DNA from: Cylicocyclus nassatus
Lineage: Eukaryota > Nematoda > Chromadorea > Rhabditida > Strongylidae
Assembly (NCBI GenBank): GCA_958299035.1
Contig: CATQJL010000112.1
Span: 69,223,117-69,287,116 of the forward strand
Direction of reading: 5' to 3'
Length of the DNA stretch: 64,000 nucleotides
The notes under the pieces were generated by a model. The model made no database searches. It was not told where the DNA came from and worked only from the letters and a program-made list of their open reading frames with translations. A program made the translations under genes and the position numbers. Below, piece after piece: positions 1-10,799 of the stretch (within the stretch, counting starts at the first letter, position 1; each line of letters starts with the position of its first letter).

Positions 1-103
1 TTCCTTCACTATTGATGAGTTCCGGGAAGATCGTATACTTTGCCTAATTTCCGTATAGTGAGTAGGAACGAAACTGAATTAGGTAATTTTTAGTTTTTGT
101 TTA

Positions 104-540
104 TCGCTGTATACAAATGTATCAAATGACGCAGCACTTCAAGCTACCTGCGAGTTACTCTCTGAGCATCAGTCAAAGCTCCAGTTGCATGGATTAAGCA
201 TCCAAGGTATAATGACCCTTCTTTACGAATGCTTACAATGTAGGGTATTCCGATGGTCAGGGCATTATTACAAACAGGTTAGGGGCTTAACTATGGGACA
301 GCGACTTGCACCTACTCTAGCCATAATTTTCATGTCCAAAGTAGAAGCGCCAGTGCTTGAACGTAAACCCCTGCTTTATAGCCGGTACATCGATGACTGT
401 TGCGTCATATGTCCCACGCAAACCGAAGTAGACATGTGCTTTAACATCCTCAGTCAACAGTCGCCTAACACAGCTTTTACCAGGGAAAAACCCACCGAAG
501 AGTGGCTGGCGTTTCTGAATGTGCAGATTTATGTCAAGTA
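104..540 (+). pseudogene. PLE reverse transcriptase fragment
   Basis: The frame through 185-540 is open and continues upstream to about 104. It reads SLYTNVSNDAAL, then GLTMGQRLAPTLA (RT motif region with the conserved G-Q/P), Y-I-D-D (the catalytic YxDD box, near 385-400) and F-L-N-V-Q-I. These are the C-terminal palm/thumb motifs of Penelope-type RTs. The N-terminal half of the RT is missing, and the frame is cut at 540 by the Helitron-like insertion. Confidence 0.8.
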
Positions 541-897
541 TCTTATATATAAAGCTGAATGTCTGTTTGTCTGTCTGTCTGTCTGTCTGCCTGTGTGTAC
601 GTATGTTCCGAATAGAAAATTCCATTTCTGAACCGATCGGGACCAAACTTAGCACACATACACTTCGGGCCCCGGCGGGTGTCATAGGCTACTTTTCGTC
701 ATCGATCGATAACCAAATTCCAGCCCTCTAGCTCAAATTTTGCAAAAAATTCATAAAATCGACATCGATCGATAACGAAAAGTGGACTGTGACACCCGCC
801 GGGGCCCGAAGTGTACGTGTGCCAAGTTTGGTCCGGATCGGTTGAGAAATGGAATTTTCTATTTGGAACATACGGCGGAGCCGGGTAAGCCAGCTAG
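541..897 (+). mobile_element. Helitron/Helentron-like non-autonomous element, copy 1
   Basis: Begins TCTTATATATAAAGCTG and ends GCCAGCTAG, flanked by A on the left and T on the right, as expected for Helitron insertion. A (TGTC)n run follows the 5' end. The two halves form subterminal inverted repeats around GGGCCCCGGCGGGTGTC. A short GC-rich hairpin (CGGC-GGA-GCCG) lies just before the terminal CTAG. It interrupts the PLE copy A reading frame. It has no Rep/helicase coding capacity, so it must move in trans. Confidence 0.75.
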
Positions 898-919
898 TAG
901 GGAATAAAAAAACCAAATG

Positions 920-1730
920 ATATCGTAAGTCCAGTAGAAAAAACATCCCAATTCACTCTCTGTCTGCACATCCACAGTATGAAAAGATCTATTGTAGCAA
1001 ACATGCGAAGAACGGCTTTACGCGTATCCTCTGGCGGCGAAGAACGCTCATATTCCATCGCCTTGGCTAAAATTGCGGCGTCCAATGGCTATGCTGTGCG
1101 TGAGCACGTCTTTGGGGCTCGCGGGTTGCGTCGGCGTCGGGCTCGGGATCCGAGCAGTATCGCTGAGATCCCCTTCTGCCTGCCGTTCATCTCTGATAAG
1201 TTGAGCAGCGCAGTGAGGCGTTGCGCACAACGCGCGGGTTTGCAAGGCGTGATAAGAGTGGTCGATATCCCTCCAGCAAATTTCAAACGGCAACTTGTTC
1301 GAGACCGCGCTTATGATCGCCTTGCCCTACTCCTAATTGTGTGGTCTGCCCGTTTGGTAAAGAAGGTGACTGTATGCAGTCCGCGGTCATTTATCTTATA
1401 ACATGCCTTTAATGCGGAGACACATACGTTGGCGAAACAGGGTAACCACTTTGTTGTCGCGTAAAGGAGCACGTAGATGGAATGGAAAAGTTAAGAGCAG
1501 CTACACCGTTAGGAAAACACCATATAGAGAGTCATTACAACTCTAAGGTACAAGTTGCAGTAAGAATCTTGTCGTATGAACCCGAGATCCTCGCTCGCAA
1601 AACGTTGGGTTAATGCCAAAATTCCAAAATTGAATAGAAAGGAAGAATGTATCGCCATCACGCAGGAACTCGCGCCTTATCAGTCCCTATGCGGATTTGA
1701 ATATGAGGTCAGGTCATCACGGCACATGTA
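920..1730 (+). pseudogene. PLE linker and GIY-YIG endonuclease, broken
   Basis: After the Helitron-like insertion the PLE resumes with a segment read as Y-R-K-S-S-R-K-N and S-A-H-P-Q-Y, matching the strand-separation/linker region of PLE copy B (S-A-H-S at about 51215). An open frame (979-1401) runs through F-C-L-P-F-I-S-D-K-L and R-Q-L-V-R-D-R-A-Y-D. In another frame from 1347, C-P-F-G-K-E-G-D-C is followed by V-I-Y-L-I-T-C (the GIY-type strand) and T-Y-V-G-E-T-G (the YIG-type strand), then V-K-E-H, L-G-K-H and A-R-K-T. At least two in-frame stops and a frameshift break it. The nuclease in this family nicks target DNA for insertion. Confidence 0.75.
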
Positions 1731-1911
1731 AAAGAGCTGAGGCGTAGTCTTATATATAGGTGGTCTTCTGACTTCCGCTTTGTGTTATTTGAGGTAAGTA
1801 TGGTCTTTGTATTTCTGACGATGTTTCGCGTTAGCTTTCTCTCGAAGAGTATTCTGAGTCTTTTCCTGTCGTCCGAAGGAATGGGTTGCTTATAACTTCG
1901 ACTTCCAGGCT

Positions 1912-1946
1912 CTGAAGAAGGCGAAAGCGCCGAAACGTTAGCCGTC
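1912..1946 (+). ncRNA. hammerhead-like motif in PLE 3' tail, copy A
   Basis: CTGAAGA (1912-1918) is followed by a perfect 4-bp stem GGCG/CGCC with AAAG loop (1920-1931), GAAAC (1932-1936), and a short stem III CG...CG closing on GTC (1944-1946). One extra A separates the core from stem II, and stem I is not evident, so self-cleavage is doubtful for this copy. PLEs are known to carry hammerhead-type motifs in their terminal regions. Confidence 0.45.
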
Positions 1947-2010
1947 AATAAAGAAACTGTAACAATCTTGGAGTACCGCTCACAAGCACTATCTACAACT
2001 ACCAACAATG

Positions 2011-2633
2011 CCAAGATTCAAAAACGATCAACATGGGAATCAAACATGTTTTCGCAGTAGGAGATCTAATCTAGATATAGCGCGAGTCTTCGCGTAACAT
2101 GGAGACATTCTTTTTTGGAAATCATCTTGGAGCTTCTAAAATAAATTCAAAAGGCTTTTAAAGTTTGCAAGTGGATGTTTGAGCTCTGCGCGCTAGGCAA
2201 GTTTCACACCAAAAGCAACTCCTTGATGATCTTGCACTCTGTGGGCACCCAATGGAGCGGATGTAGGTGATCTATCCTGCCTTTAAGAGGTTCTTCACAC
2301 TAAAACGTAAAGGGCGTGCCGTTTCTGCCATATACATAATTGCACAGTTTAGAGCTTTGTTATGTTTGACATAAAGCTTAGAAAGGCAAAGTATAATTCT
2401 TATGAATCTGTGATGACGGCCACAAGCTGCAAAGAATTTTGAGGAGGAGCTCGCTTGAAATACAAATACTGATGCGTACTTGTCATTGATTGGTTCGATG
2501 GTTCGTCCACTAATGATCATTGAATAACTTTCGAAACCTTGAAAACACCATGACTAGATGAGAAAAAAAGACTAAATAAACAACCAAAATTCAAGCTATT
2601 AAGAGTATTGTATATTCGCGTTTGGGAAAGCGG
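2011..2633. other. no recognisable gene
   Basis: Only short open frames without family signatures are seen. The sequence is ordinary AT-rich intergenic DNA between the PLE tail and the large foldback element. Confidence 0.5.
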
Positions 2634-5072
2634 TTCCTTTAGAATCACAGGTGCGATAGTGTGAGCATTTTCTCACCCCCTCTTCACCCCTGAGCCGGGA
2701 CCAAGGTGACCCCCTTCACCAAAAGCCGAGAAAAAAATCAACAGTGAGGTAAGGTTAAGCAAAGGAGATATTTGTACGTGAATTGTTCATGGATAGGAAA
2801 GGAGAAGTCTGTTGAAAAAAGTGCTTGGTGACGGGTGTGAGTAGTGATTTTGGAGATTTTCAAGTTTTTGACATTAAAAAATTCATAACTTTTGTAGATG
2901 AAATTCTTTCACGGGGAGATGGTCACCATTAGAACCGCCTCGTTCTTCGCTCTCAGAAAATGTACAGCATGTCTGAGATCCGTTCAAAAAAGTGCCTAGT
3001 GAAGGATGTGCCTAGTAATTTCTGGGAATTTTCGAGTTTTTAGGATAAAAATCCGTGACTACTGCTTGAGCAGCTGGTGCAAGGAAATAGTCATCGTCGG
3101 AATTGCCTCGTTCTCCGCTTTCAAAAAATATATAGCATGTCTGAGATTCATTCAAAAAAGTGCCTGGGTGAAGGGTGTGCTCAGTGATTTTTAAAGATTT
3201 TCGAGTTTTCAACATTAAAAAATTCATAACTTTTGTAGATGAACATTTTGTACGCCGAGATAGTCACCTTTGGAACCGTCTCGTCCTCCGCTTTCAGAAA
3301 ATATATACTTTGCCTGAAGTCCATTAGAAAAAGTGCCGGGTGAAGGGTGGGTGAGACTTTTATAATGGGAGTGCTCAAGTACAGGCTTTTTTACCATTGT
3401 AAAAAGACGTCTACTTGAGCACTCCCATTATAAAAGTCTCACCCACCCTTCACCCGGCACTTTTTCTGATGGACCCCAGGCAATGTATATATTTTCTGAA
3501 AGCGGAGGACAAGACGGTTCCAAAGGTGACTATCGCGGTGTACAAGATGTTCATCTACAAAAGTTATGAATTTTTTTCATGTTAAGAACTCGAAAATCTC
3601 TAAAAATCACTGAGCACACCCTTCACCCAGGCACTTTTTTAACGAACCCCAGACAAAGTGTATATTTTCTGAAAGCAGAAAACGAGGCGGTTTCAATGGT
3701 GACTATCTTGGCGTAGAAGATGTTCATCTTTCGAAGTTACGGATTTTTTTATCCTAAAAACTCGTAAATATTCAGAAATCACCACACTCTTCACCAGGCA
3801 CTTTTTTCAACAGACTCCAGGCACAAACTATATATTCTCTAAAAGCGGAAGACAAGATGGTTTTGCAAACATTTACCTTGCTGACGTTGCTGTTCATCTA
3901 CAGAAATTACGAATTTCTTGAAAAATTTCGTAAATGCTTAAAAATTGTCTACAGTCGAGTAGATTTCCTGCTTAATATAGTGTCCCTGCAGACGCGACAA
4001 CGCTGGGGCGTCAATAATTGCCTGACGAGTTCCCGAGCCAGTGTTTTTCAGTGTTTTCTTCGCTTATTCTATGCTTTTTAGGTGATTATTTGCTGATAAA
4101 GAAGAAAAGGTTAAGTTAGAGCGTAGTTTCTGTTTTCTGAGAAGTTCTATCATCGCATATTCACAGATATCCACGTGGAAGCAGTTCGCGTCAGCTCCTT
4201 GTCTATTTTTTATCACTTCACATCTCTTTCTTCTTGTGAAGTACTTCTTTGAACGCTAGTGGGTTTTTACAATTGACTTATCTTTATCACATGAAGTACT
4301 TAATTAAAATGCTATTTCTTATGGGTGAAAGCCGAAGTTGCTACAAGACAAGCCAACTAGCGTTCAAAGAAACGCCTCACAAGAAGGAGGAGGTTTGAAA
4401 GAAGAAGAAGTAACAGAAGAAAAGGAAATGACAAAAAAAAGACAAGGAGCTCACGCGAAATGCTTCCAAGTGGATATCTGTGAATATGCGATGATAGAAT
4501 TCTCAGAAAACAGGAACTACTCTCTAACTTACCCTTTTCTTCTTTATCAGCAACCAATCAACTAAATGCATGAAATAAGCAAAGAAAACATTGGAAAACA
4601 CTAGCTCGGGAACTCGCAAGGCAATTATTGACGCCCTAGCGTTGTCGCGTCTGCAGGGACACTATATTAAGCAGGAAATCTACTCGACTGTAACTCTTTC
4701 CGAAACAAACGTTCTCGCATGCACATCTTCTATGGTAATTCCAAAAACAGGCAAGGCGATGTAAAAAGGGAAAAGGAAATGTAAAAAATTACAACGTGCT
4801 GGTCAGAAATATAATTGTGTGCTAATCCAGCAGCATATCGGTTCACATTTCAGAAAAAAGACAAACAATGATGGTAAGGAATTGGAAATTATGAACTTTG
4901 ACTAGGAAAAATGATGGCTCCCCTCCCCCCCCCCCCCGTCGACATTTCATAATTTCTCTACCAAATAGAACACCCTTCACCCTGGGGGGGGGGGGGGGGC
5001 TGCGACCACTGTGACCCCTTCATCCTGGAGGAGTCATCCTCACCTTATCGCACCTGTGGTTAGAATTAAGGA
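2634..5072. mobile_element. large composite foldback element with internal tandem repeats
   Basis: The outer ends are inverted repeats: the region with CACAGGTGCGATA near 2650 is mirrored by TATCGCACCTGTGGT near 5045. Inside, a roughly 170-bp unit (starting with GTGCCT..GTGAAGG..TGTG) is repeated about three to four times (2811-3385) and then repeated in inverted order (3395-3960). A second inverted pair (about 3945-4290 and 4345-4699) shares CTGCAGACGCGACAACGC. A C-run at about 4925 and a G-run at about 4985 lie near the right end. No transposase is visible. Confidence 0.65.
2811..3385 (+). repeat. tandem array of a ~170-bp unit, right half inverted
   Basis: Successive units start near 2811, 2985, 3153 and 3326, each with AAAAAAGTGC, a CTCAGTGATTTT-like segment and TCATAACTTTTGTAGATGA. 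The mirrored set follows on the opposite strand from 3395 to 3960 around a centre at about 3390. The units are diverged from one another, so the array is old. Confidence 0.65.
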
Positions 5073-7780
5073 GGTCCTTGAAAAGAGTACAACTGTTTTG
5101 TGCAAAGTCAAGGTAGATTTTAACCCTAGCTATCCTAGGGTTAAAAATTACCTTGAATGCATAGTGAAAAGTGAAGAAGAAATGATGATGGAGGTAGATT
5201 TTAATCTTAAGGTAGGTTGATGAATACGGGTTTATATGCTTTAAGATTCATTTCTACCTCAAGGTGGACTTAACCCACAAGAAAATTTCATTGCGATCAT
5301 GTTGTGAATGCGGGTTTTGAACTACAATGCTAGCTGAGGTAAATTTTAACTTTAAGGGTTCATTGATGAATACGGCCACAGGAATAATAGCCACGAAAGT
5401 CCCCGCGAAATGGGCTTTTCGCGCGAATAAAACTGACTTAGTCCATGCGGTGCGATAAAATATGGCATTGCGAATCCATTCATTCCATACAAAGCTTCTT
5501 CAGCAAAGCTTTCTCCAACTTGCCTCAACCTGTTCACTCACTCCTGCAAACTCATTTCCACCAAATTGTCGATATCTGACTAGGCTGTCCTATTATTACA
5601 ATGTCAGTCACGTGATTTTTCATTCGTTTCCACTTCGTTACACCTCACAAAATACATTTATTATTGATGACTTTGCATCTAAATTACCTCCAAAACTAAA
5701 ATTCATGTAAAATCCGGGCCTTCGCTTTACAAAAACCTCTATGAATCTGTATTTAATTAAATTCGTATGTAGAGCTTTCTGCTGAAAGCAAACTTTGGCT
5801 AGACTTGCACTGCAATCTGTGAATTAAAATTCTCATTTCATAGGAAACCTTGCACTACACTACAACCCAAACGGTTTTTCAATCGGAAAAACTACGAGTT
5901 TGCAGAAGATGACTTTGCAGACTTCGCAAATGTTCTACTTTAGCTCTTCTTTGTCTTTCGGCACTAATGTTGATATCTCCAAGTAGATGAATACAATGAC
6001 TATTGCTAGTAAAAATTCTTCACAGAATTTTTCTTGCTGGCTAACGGCACTTCATTAATTCTTGCGATCAAACTCAAAGTAGCGTTTGAAATGCCGTCTT
6101 TGAGGTTCGGTTCTGCGAGATTAGTCAAAAGTTAGCTTCTGAGTGGTTATATTGAAACGCAAATCTTTTTTAATTCCAAATACAAATCATGAATTCAGTT
6201 TTGGTTGATGATTGAAGGATAACAAAACTTTGTTTGAATTACATAGGAATTTTCGCATCGACCTGATATTAGAAGCATTTGAGTTTGTTAGCAAATATTT
6301 TGGTGAACTTGACATTCTTCCATGATTTTATAGCGTTCGTATGAATTTAGAAAGAAACATGTATTTCGGACTTCATAAAGACATGAAACTTTTTCCACTC
6401 TCTTAACATCTCAAAATAGGCTAAGGAACACATTCTCAAAAAATCGCAGTTGAAAATGCAGAAAGGTCAAAAATGGGCTTAGTCCCAGCTCATCTTGCTG
6501 CTGGGAGTAAAATGGTCCATTTAAAATGGAGGTAAATCCCATTTTGCCTCATTCTAAATAGACTTTTCGCGTGATTGTTTCGCAAGCAAAAGCTCAGGTA
6601 GGGTTGGATCATTTTCATTACACCGCTTTGCCTCGTGGTTGCGATGAGATAAAAAATTTTGGATAACGCTAGCGAAGGTAGATTCCGACCAGTTTCTACC
6701 GCGAACGCATAAAATGGGGTTTGAAAGTCCATTTTACTCCATTATGGACTTTCGCAAATATCATTCCAGGATTTCCGTTCGGGGGTTGGTGAGCAAAAAA
6801 AAATTTTTTTTTTGATGAAAGCGCGTGGAGTCAGCCACGCACACCGAAAAATTTTTTACGCTAATTAAAATTCTCGAGGGTTTCCCGAAACCCCGAAATT
6901 CCAGAAAAATGGGGTGTAGTGTCAGTCCCTACCTCCCGAAAAAAACTTCTTTATAGTGCTGAAAATTTTTTCAAAAATTTGAAAATTTATCATAATTCAT
7001 TACAAGTATGAACAAGCCACTTGCACATTTTTACAACTCATGGAAGTAACTCTCACTTCGAGACCTAATCTCGGGGGAAGAAGCTGCCTCCCCCCACCGC
7101 CCTCTCGCCCCTCGGTACCCCGCTGCTGGCTTGCAACACCAGTATGTCGTAGCAACAAAATGAGGGTCGCCCGGGATGACGTCCGCGAGCGTGTCTCTTG
7201 CGGGCTACATTGGCATTCGCGCGCATGAGTCATCGTAGCGCTCGCACTTAGCAGCCGCGTTGCACGCACGCTCGCGTGCGTTCAGCCTACAGCAACACGG
7301 GCGATTTCGTGCAGTCGAGTTTACCTAATTACCCCATTCACGTAAAATAGCAAAAGAAGAGAAGTTCAAAAAACATCGTACTACAAGCGAGTTCAGCCCA
7401 TCCGAAAGGAATAAAACTAGTTGTTCTTCGCAATGTTCCGAACTGCCGTAAATGTATGTACGGTGCACAAGAACGCCTTGAACTAGTTTATTGGCTTTCG
7501 TATAGCGCGCAATTATGGCCACAAGATGCAATCTTTCGCTAATCATAACGGCTCGAAGTTTGCAAGCAGTAATTGTTACTCACGCAACAAAGACAAAAAG
7601 GCAACGTTATGTAGTTTGTTTACTTCCAAACCATTTAGCGCAGCAATCGAAGATGTGTGGTACGAGCACAATCAAGATGATCATACTGGTAAACATTTTG
7701 AATAACAATATCAGAAAACTATTATTGAAGAATAATGTATAACATCGAATGTTCTTTGAAAGCATTGTTTGTCCATACAA
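5073..7780. other. unassigned intergenic DNA
   Basis: No credible gene was found. A motif AGGTAGATTTTAA recurs near 5112, 5192 and (diverged) 5338, with a small palindrome around CCCTAGCTATCCTAGGG. An 82-codon frame (5462-5710) has no recognisable features. Near 6830 a CACGC-containing hairpin (GTGGAGTCAGCCAC) sits in an A/T-rich block. A GC-rich patch runs 7080-7280. Confidence 0.4.
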
Positions 7781-8113
7781 TAACATAGGCGATTGAGCGA
7801 AAACAGGGGATGTAAACCAATTGGAGTGACGGAACTGTGGCGCTTTATATATCAAAGAAACGGGTAGAACGTTTTTAACAAACAAAAGGCGAGCATGCAA
7901 TGGAAAGTATAAGATAGAAGCTAACAATGAAGGTGAATTATGTAAAATGCAAAGTTCTGTCTACGGGGCAGAATTTGTAATATGAAAAAGTACCATCAAG
8001 TCATTTGTAACTCAATATGCGTAGTGCGCACTATGCACGCTAAATGACGAATTGAAACTAGAACCTGCTCATTTCCAGTGGTTTTTCCTGTTTCCTTGTT
8101 TCTTTTGTTTTGA

Positions 8114-8132
8114 TCTTATATATAAAGCTGAA

Positions 8133-8163
<31 letters not shown>

Positions 8164-9041
8164 ATGTATGTATGTATGTCTGTACGTATATTCCGAATAG
8201 AAAATTCCATTTCTGAACCGATCCTAACCAAACTTGGCACACATACACTTCGGGCCCCGGCGGGTGTCATAGGCTACTTTTCGTCATCGATCGATATCGA
8301 TTTTATCGATTTTATCGATTTTTTTGCAAAGTTTGAGCTACGGTGCTGGGAGTTCGCACAGGGGGGTAATCGAGCATGGGGATTCCGAATACAATATTGG
8401 TTTTCGGGATTATCGATTACTTTTATCGATTTTATCGATTTTTTTGCAAAGTTTGAGCCAGGGGGCTGGGAGTTGGCTCAGGGGGGTAATCGAGCATGAT
8501 CAGCATGCTCGATTACACCCCTGTGCCAAATTCCAGCCCCCTAGCTCAAATTTTCAAAAAATCGATAAAATTGATAAAAGTAATGGACGATCTTGAAAAC
8601 TAATATTGTATTCGTAATCTGCATGCTCGATTACCCCCTGTGCAAACTCCCAGCCCCGCAGGTCAAACTTTACAAAAAATCGATAAAATCGATAAAAGTA
8701 ATGGACGATCCTGAAAACTAATATTGTGTTCGTAATCAGCATGCTCGATTACCCCCCTGTGCAAAATCCCAGCCTCGCATGTCAAAATTTTCAAAAAATC
8801 GATAAAATCAATAAAAATAATCGATAACTCTGAAAACTAATATTGTATTCGGAATCCCCATGCTCACTTCCCCCCTGTGCCAACTCCTAGCCCTGTAGGT
8901 GAACTCTGCAAAAAAATCGATAAAAATCGGTAAAATCGACATCGATCGATAACGAAAAGTGGACTGTGACACCCGCCGGGGCCCGAAGTGTATGTGTGCC
9001 AAGTTTGGTCCGGATACGGCGGAGCCGGGTAAGCCAGCTAG
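8114..9041 (+). mobile_element. Helitron/Helentron-like element, copy 2, with internal ~120-bp repeats
   Basis: Starts TCTTATATATAAAGCTG after an A and ends GCCAGCTAG before a T. The 5' part matches copy 1, including the TGTC microsatellite and the GGGCCCCGGCGGGTGTC block. The interior has about five diverged units of a repeat near 120 bp containing CATGCTCGATTACCCCC, CCAGCCCC and clustered ATCGAT; the units change orientation near 8500. Apparent open frames here are by-products of the repeat. Confidence 0.8.
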
Positions 9042-9300
9042 TTAGTTATATGTTAGTCAGTAGAACACATTTCTACATTTTGTTAGCCTGAAAAATGTTG
9101 TGTTGGGTAATTTCTAGTATGGATGCGTTGCTAGTAGAACTTACAACTTGTTAGTGTGCAATCTCACATATTAAGTTACAGATGACTCGAGGTTAAAGCC
9201 GCATAGATTTCTGTTAGAAACAACAGTAGCAAAAATGACTGCTTATTGATAGCGGCCGAACTCTTGCCGTATCTGTAGATATATGAATTGCAGCTTGCGC

Positions 9301-9400
9301 ATATATAAAGTAAAGATCGACCCACCGAGCAGTGCTCAGTGTCGCTGTGTCCTTTGTGCGGCTGCTGACTTCCTCACTAACACGCTAAACTCGCTGATGT
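9301..9400 (+). promoter_or_regulatory. possible core promoter upstream of PLE 3' tail
   Basis: A TATATAAAG string near 9302-9310 is followed by a moderately GC-rich stretch with a TCAGTGTCGCTGTG-like block. PLE terminal repeats can contain both promoter and 3' end, so this may be part of a pseudo-LTR. This is inference from position and the TATA string only. Confidence 0.25.
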
Positions 9401-9459
9401 TTGGCAATAGCGATTGGCCGGTCATGCCTCACAAATTCAAACTGCAGTCTACTTAACAC

Positions 9460-9494
9460 CTGCGAAGACGACGACTGTATCGAAACGCAAAGTC
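9460..9494 (+). ncRNA. hammerhead-like motif in PLE 3' tail, copy C (degenerate)
   Basis: CTGCGAAGA..CGAAACG..GTC followed by AAATAAA has the same order and spacing as the tails at 1912, 46451 and 52103. The core is altered (CG inserted in CTGA-GA), so activity is unlikely in this copy. Confidence 0.35.
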
Positions 9495-9560
9495 AAATAA
9501 ACGACTCCACCGTGTTAATCTGGGTCCGGCATATTAACACACAAAACTGCTACTTCTTCA

Positions 9561-10690
9561 TGCTCAGTTTCAAAGAAGAAAGAACTTGGATTTCTCCACG
9601 CACAATCATCATGGTGGACTATTTATTGTGTAAAGTACGTGCGAACTTGTCTCAAAGGCAGTGGCTCGGCAAAAGTGAAGATCTCGGCCAATAAGGTAGA
9701 TTGCTCACTCCTCGTGTATGGAAACAGAGTACGTCCAAACTTACAGCACGCTGCCACTGTCGAAAAAACTGCCCCGACCCGCCGCGATCCATTCTTACGC
9801 GCTCTTACAGGCGTGCAATCCCTCTCCCACCGTGCCGCAAAGCTACAAAAATAAGGGTCTTTAAAAAAAATTAAAATTTTAGGTCAAAGATTTGCCGAGC
9901 CATTGCATTTAACTCTTTGTTCTTATTGCTTTATCACTCAGAACAGAGCATGTGTTCTGAAACTAGAAGACTTAACTTTGCACACATTACTTACAGAAAC
10001 TGAAACTTGTTCTTACTTGGGTTTCAAATAGCAAATAATAGACGAGAATCATATGCAGAAACTTGCTGACCACACAATCACACCACTTCGTCAACCCATA
10101 AACGCAAAACGGTTCATCGGTGGGTTTTAAAGGCCGAATCCAGACAAATTTGGGGCGCATGGTTTTTTTTGCCTGGAACTGTTGAGGGGGGCCTAATTAA
10201 GGCACGTAAAGCGGCAGGCAGCGCAGATGACTCATTCACGGCTGAAAAACCCGTCTTCAAACACTCCGAGAGTGCACCGTAACCGTAACTCGCAAGTAGC
10301 TTGAGACGGTTCCCAGTGCGAACGTAGGCTAAACTAAGTGAAGCCATTTCCGGTTCACGGTGCGGCGAAGGCGCAAAGGGGTCTGAAGACAAATTTCTCA
10401 GCCGTGAATGAAGCGTTTGTGTTGCCGCTTGAGCAGTGCGTCCGGTTAGGACCCAAATTGGATATCGTTTTGGAGTAAAAGGCAAAGGGGATGTTATTTT
10501 TGCGGGGTCCTGGGGCCTTTCGATAATTTCACCGACGTTTCTTTTTCATTTTAGTGAGTCCGAATGTTTGTGCAGTTTTTCAGACGTATCCTCAAATCAA
10601 TGAGAATAAGGATAGGCCAACACTCTAGAAAGTGTTTCACGCAGAATTCCTTCCTTTTCTTTGCAGTGATGTTTTTGTTCGGATTTTTTT
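9561..10690. other. unassigned intergenic DNA
   Basis: Nothing recognisable. A 123-codon frame on the minus strand (10114-10485) has no family features and a composition typical of chance frames. Confidence 0.35.
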
Positions 10691-10799
10691 GATGTCCGTT
10701 TGCAAAATTGTCAAAATCTTCAACCCATTGTTTTTACTATTTTAAGCTTTGCTATATTTTGAAAATTTCGTTCTGAACTTTTGAAAATGCTTCAACAAT

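Larger units (their letters stand above)
104..2010 (+). mobile_element. Penelope-like element (PLE) copy A, 5'-truncated, degenerate
   Basis: Order on the strand: RT palm (104-540), a Helitron-like insertion (541-897), linker (898-1340), GIY-YIG nuclease (1345-1600), C-terminal tail to about 1730, and a 3' tail with a conserved motif to about 2010. The start is abrupt within the S-L-Y-T-N-V motif of the RT, and bases 1-103 show no PLE match. Several frameshifts and stops make it inactive. The block A-E-T-L-A-V near 1930-1950 parallels tails of other PLE copies in this window. Confidence 0.8.
7800..9560 (+). mobile_element. PLE copy C remnant (GIY-YIG piece and 3' tail) split by a Helitron-like element
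   Basis: Near 7845-7970 one frame reads L-Y-I-K-E-T-G-R-T-F and C-N-G-K-Y-K-I-E, which aligns by eye with Y-x-G-E-T-G-R and the following helix of PLE GIY-YIG domains. A PLE-type 3' tail with GAAGACGACGA..CGAAACG..GTCAAATAAA occurs at 9460-9500. Helitron-like copy 2 (8114-9041) lies between them. No RT was recognised upstream. Joining the two parts into one element is inference. Confidence 0.5.

Noticed and set aside
1..103. Possible 5' part of PLE copy A
   Set aside because: Similarity to the RT stops at about 104 inside a motif. The upstream bases have stops and no PLE match, so the element is truncated there.
7040..7269. Overlapping frames in a GC-rich patch
   Set aside because: Both strands are open because of base composition; there is no homology signature.
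7800..8042. Possible novel short secreted protein frames, including 7607-7927 minus
   Set aside because: The plus-strand reading with Y-I-K-E-T-G-R fits a PLE GIY-YIG remnant better. The minus frame is its shadow plus chance.
8110..8596. Overlapping open frames of 90-129 codons in the Helitron-like copy
   Set aside because: They arise because the ~120-bp unit is a multiple of three and keeps frames open. Similar frames appear on both strands in all copies, and the residues follow the repeat, not a protein family.
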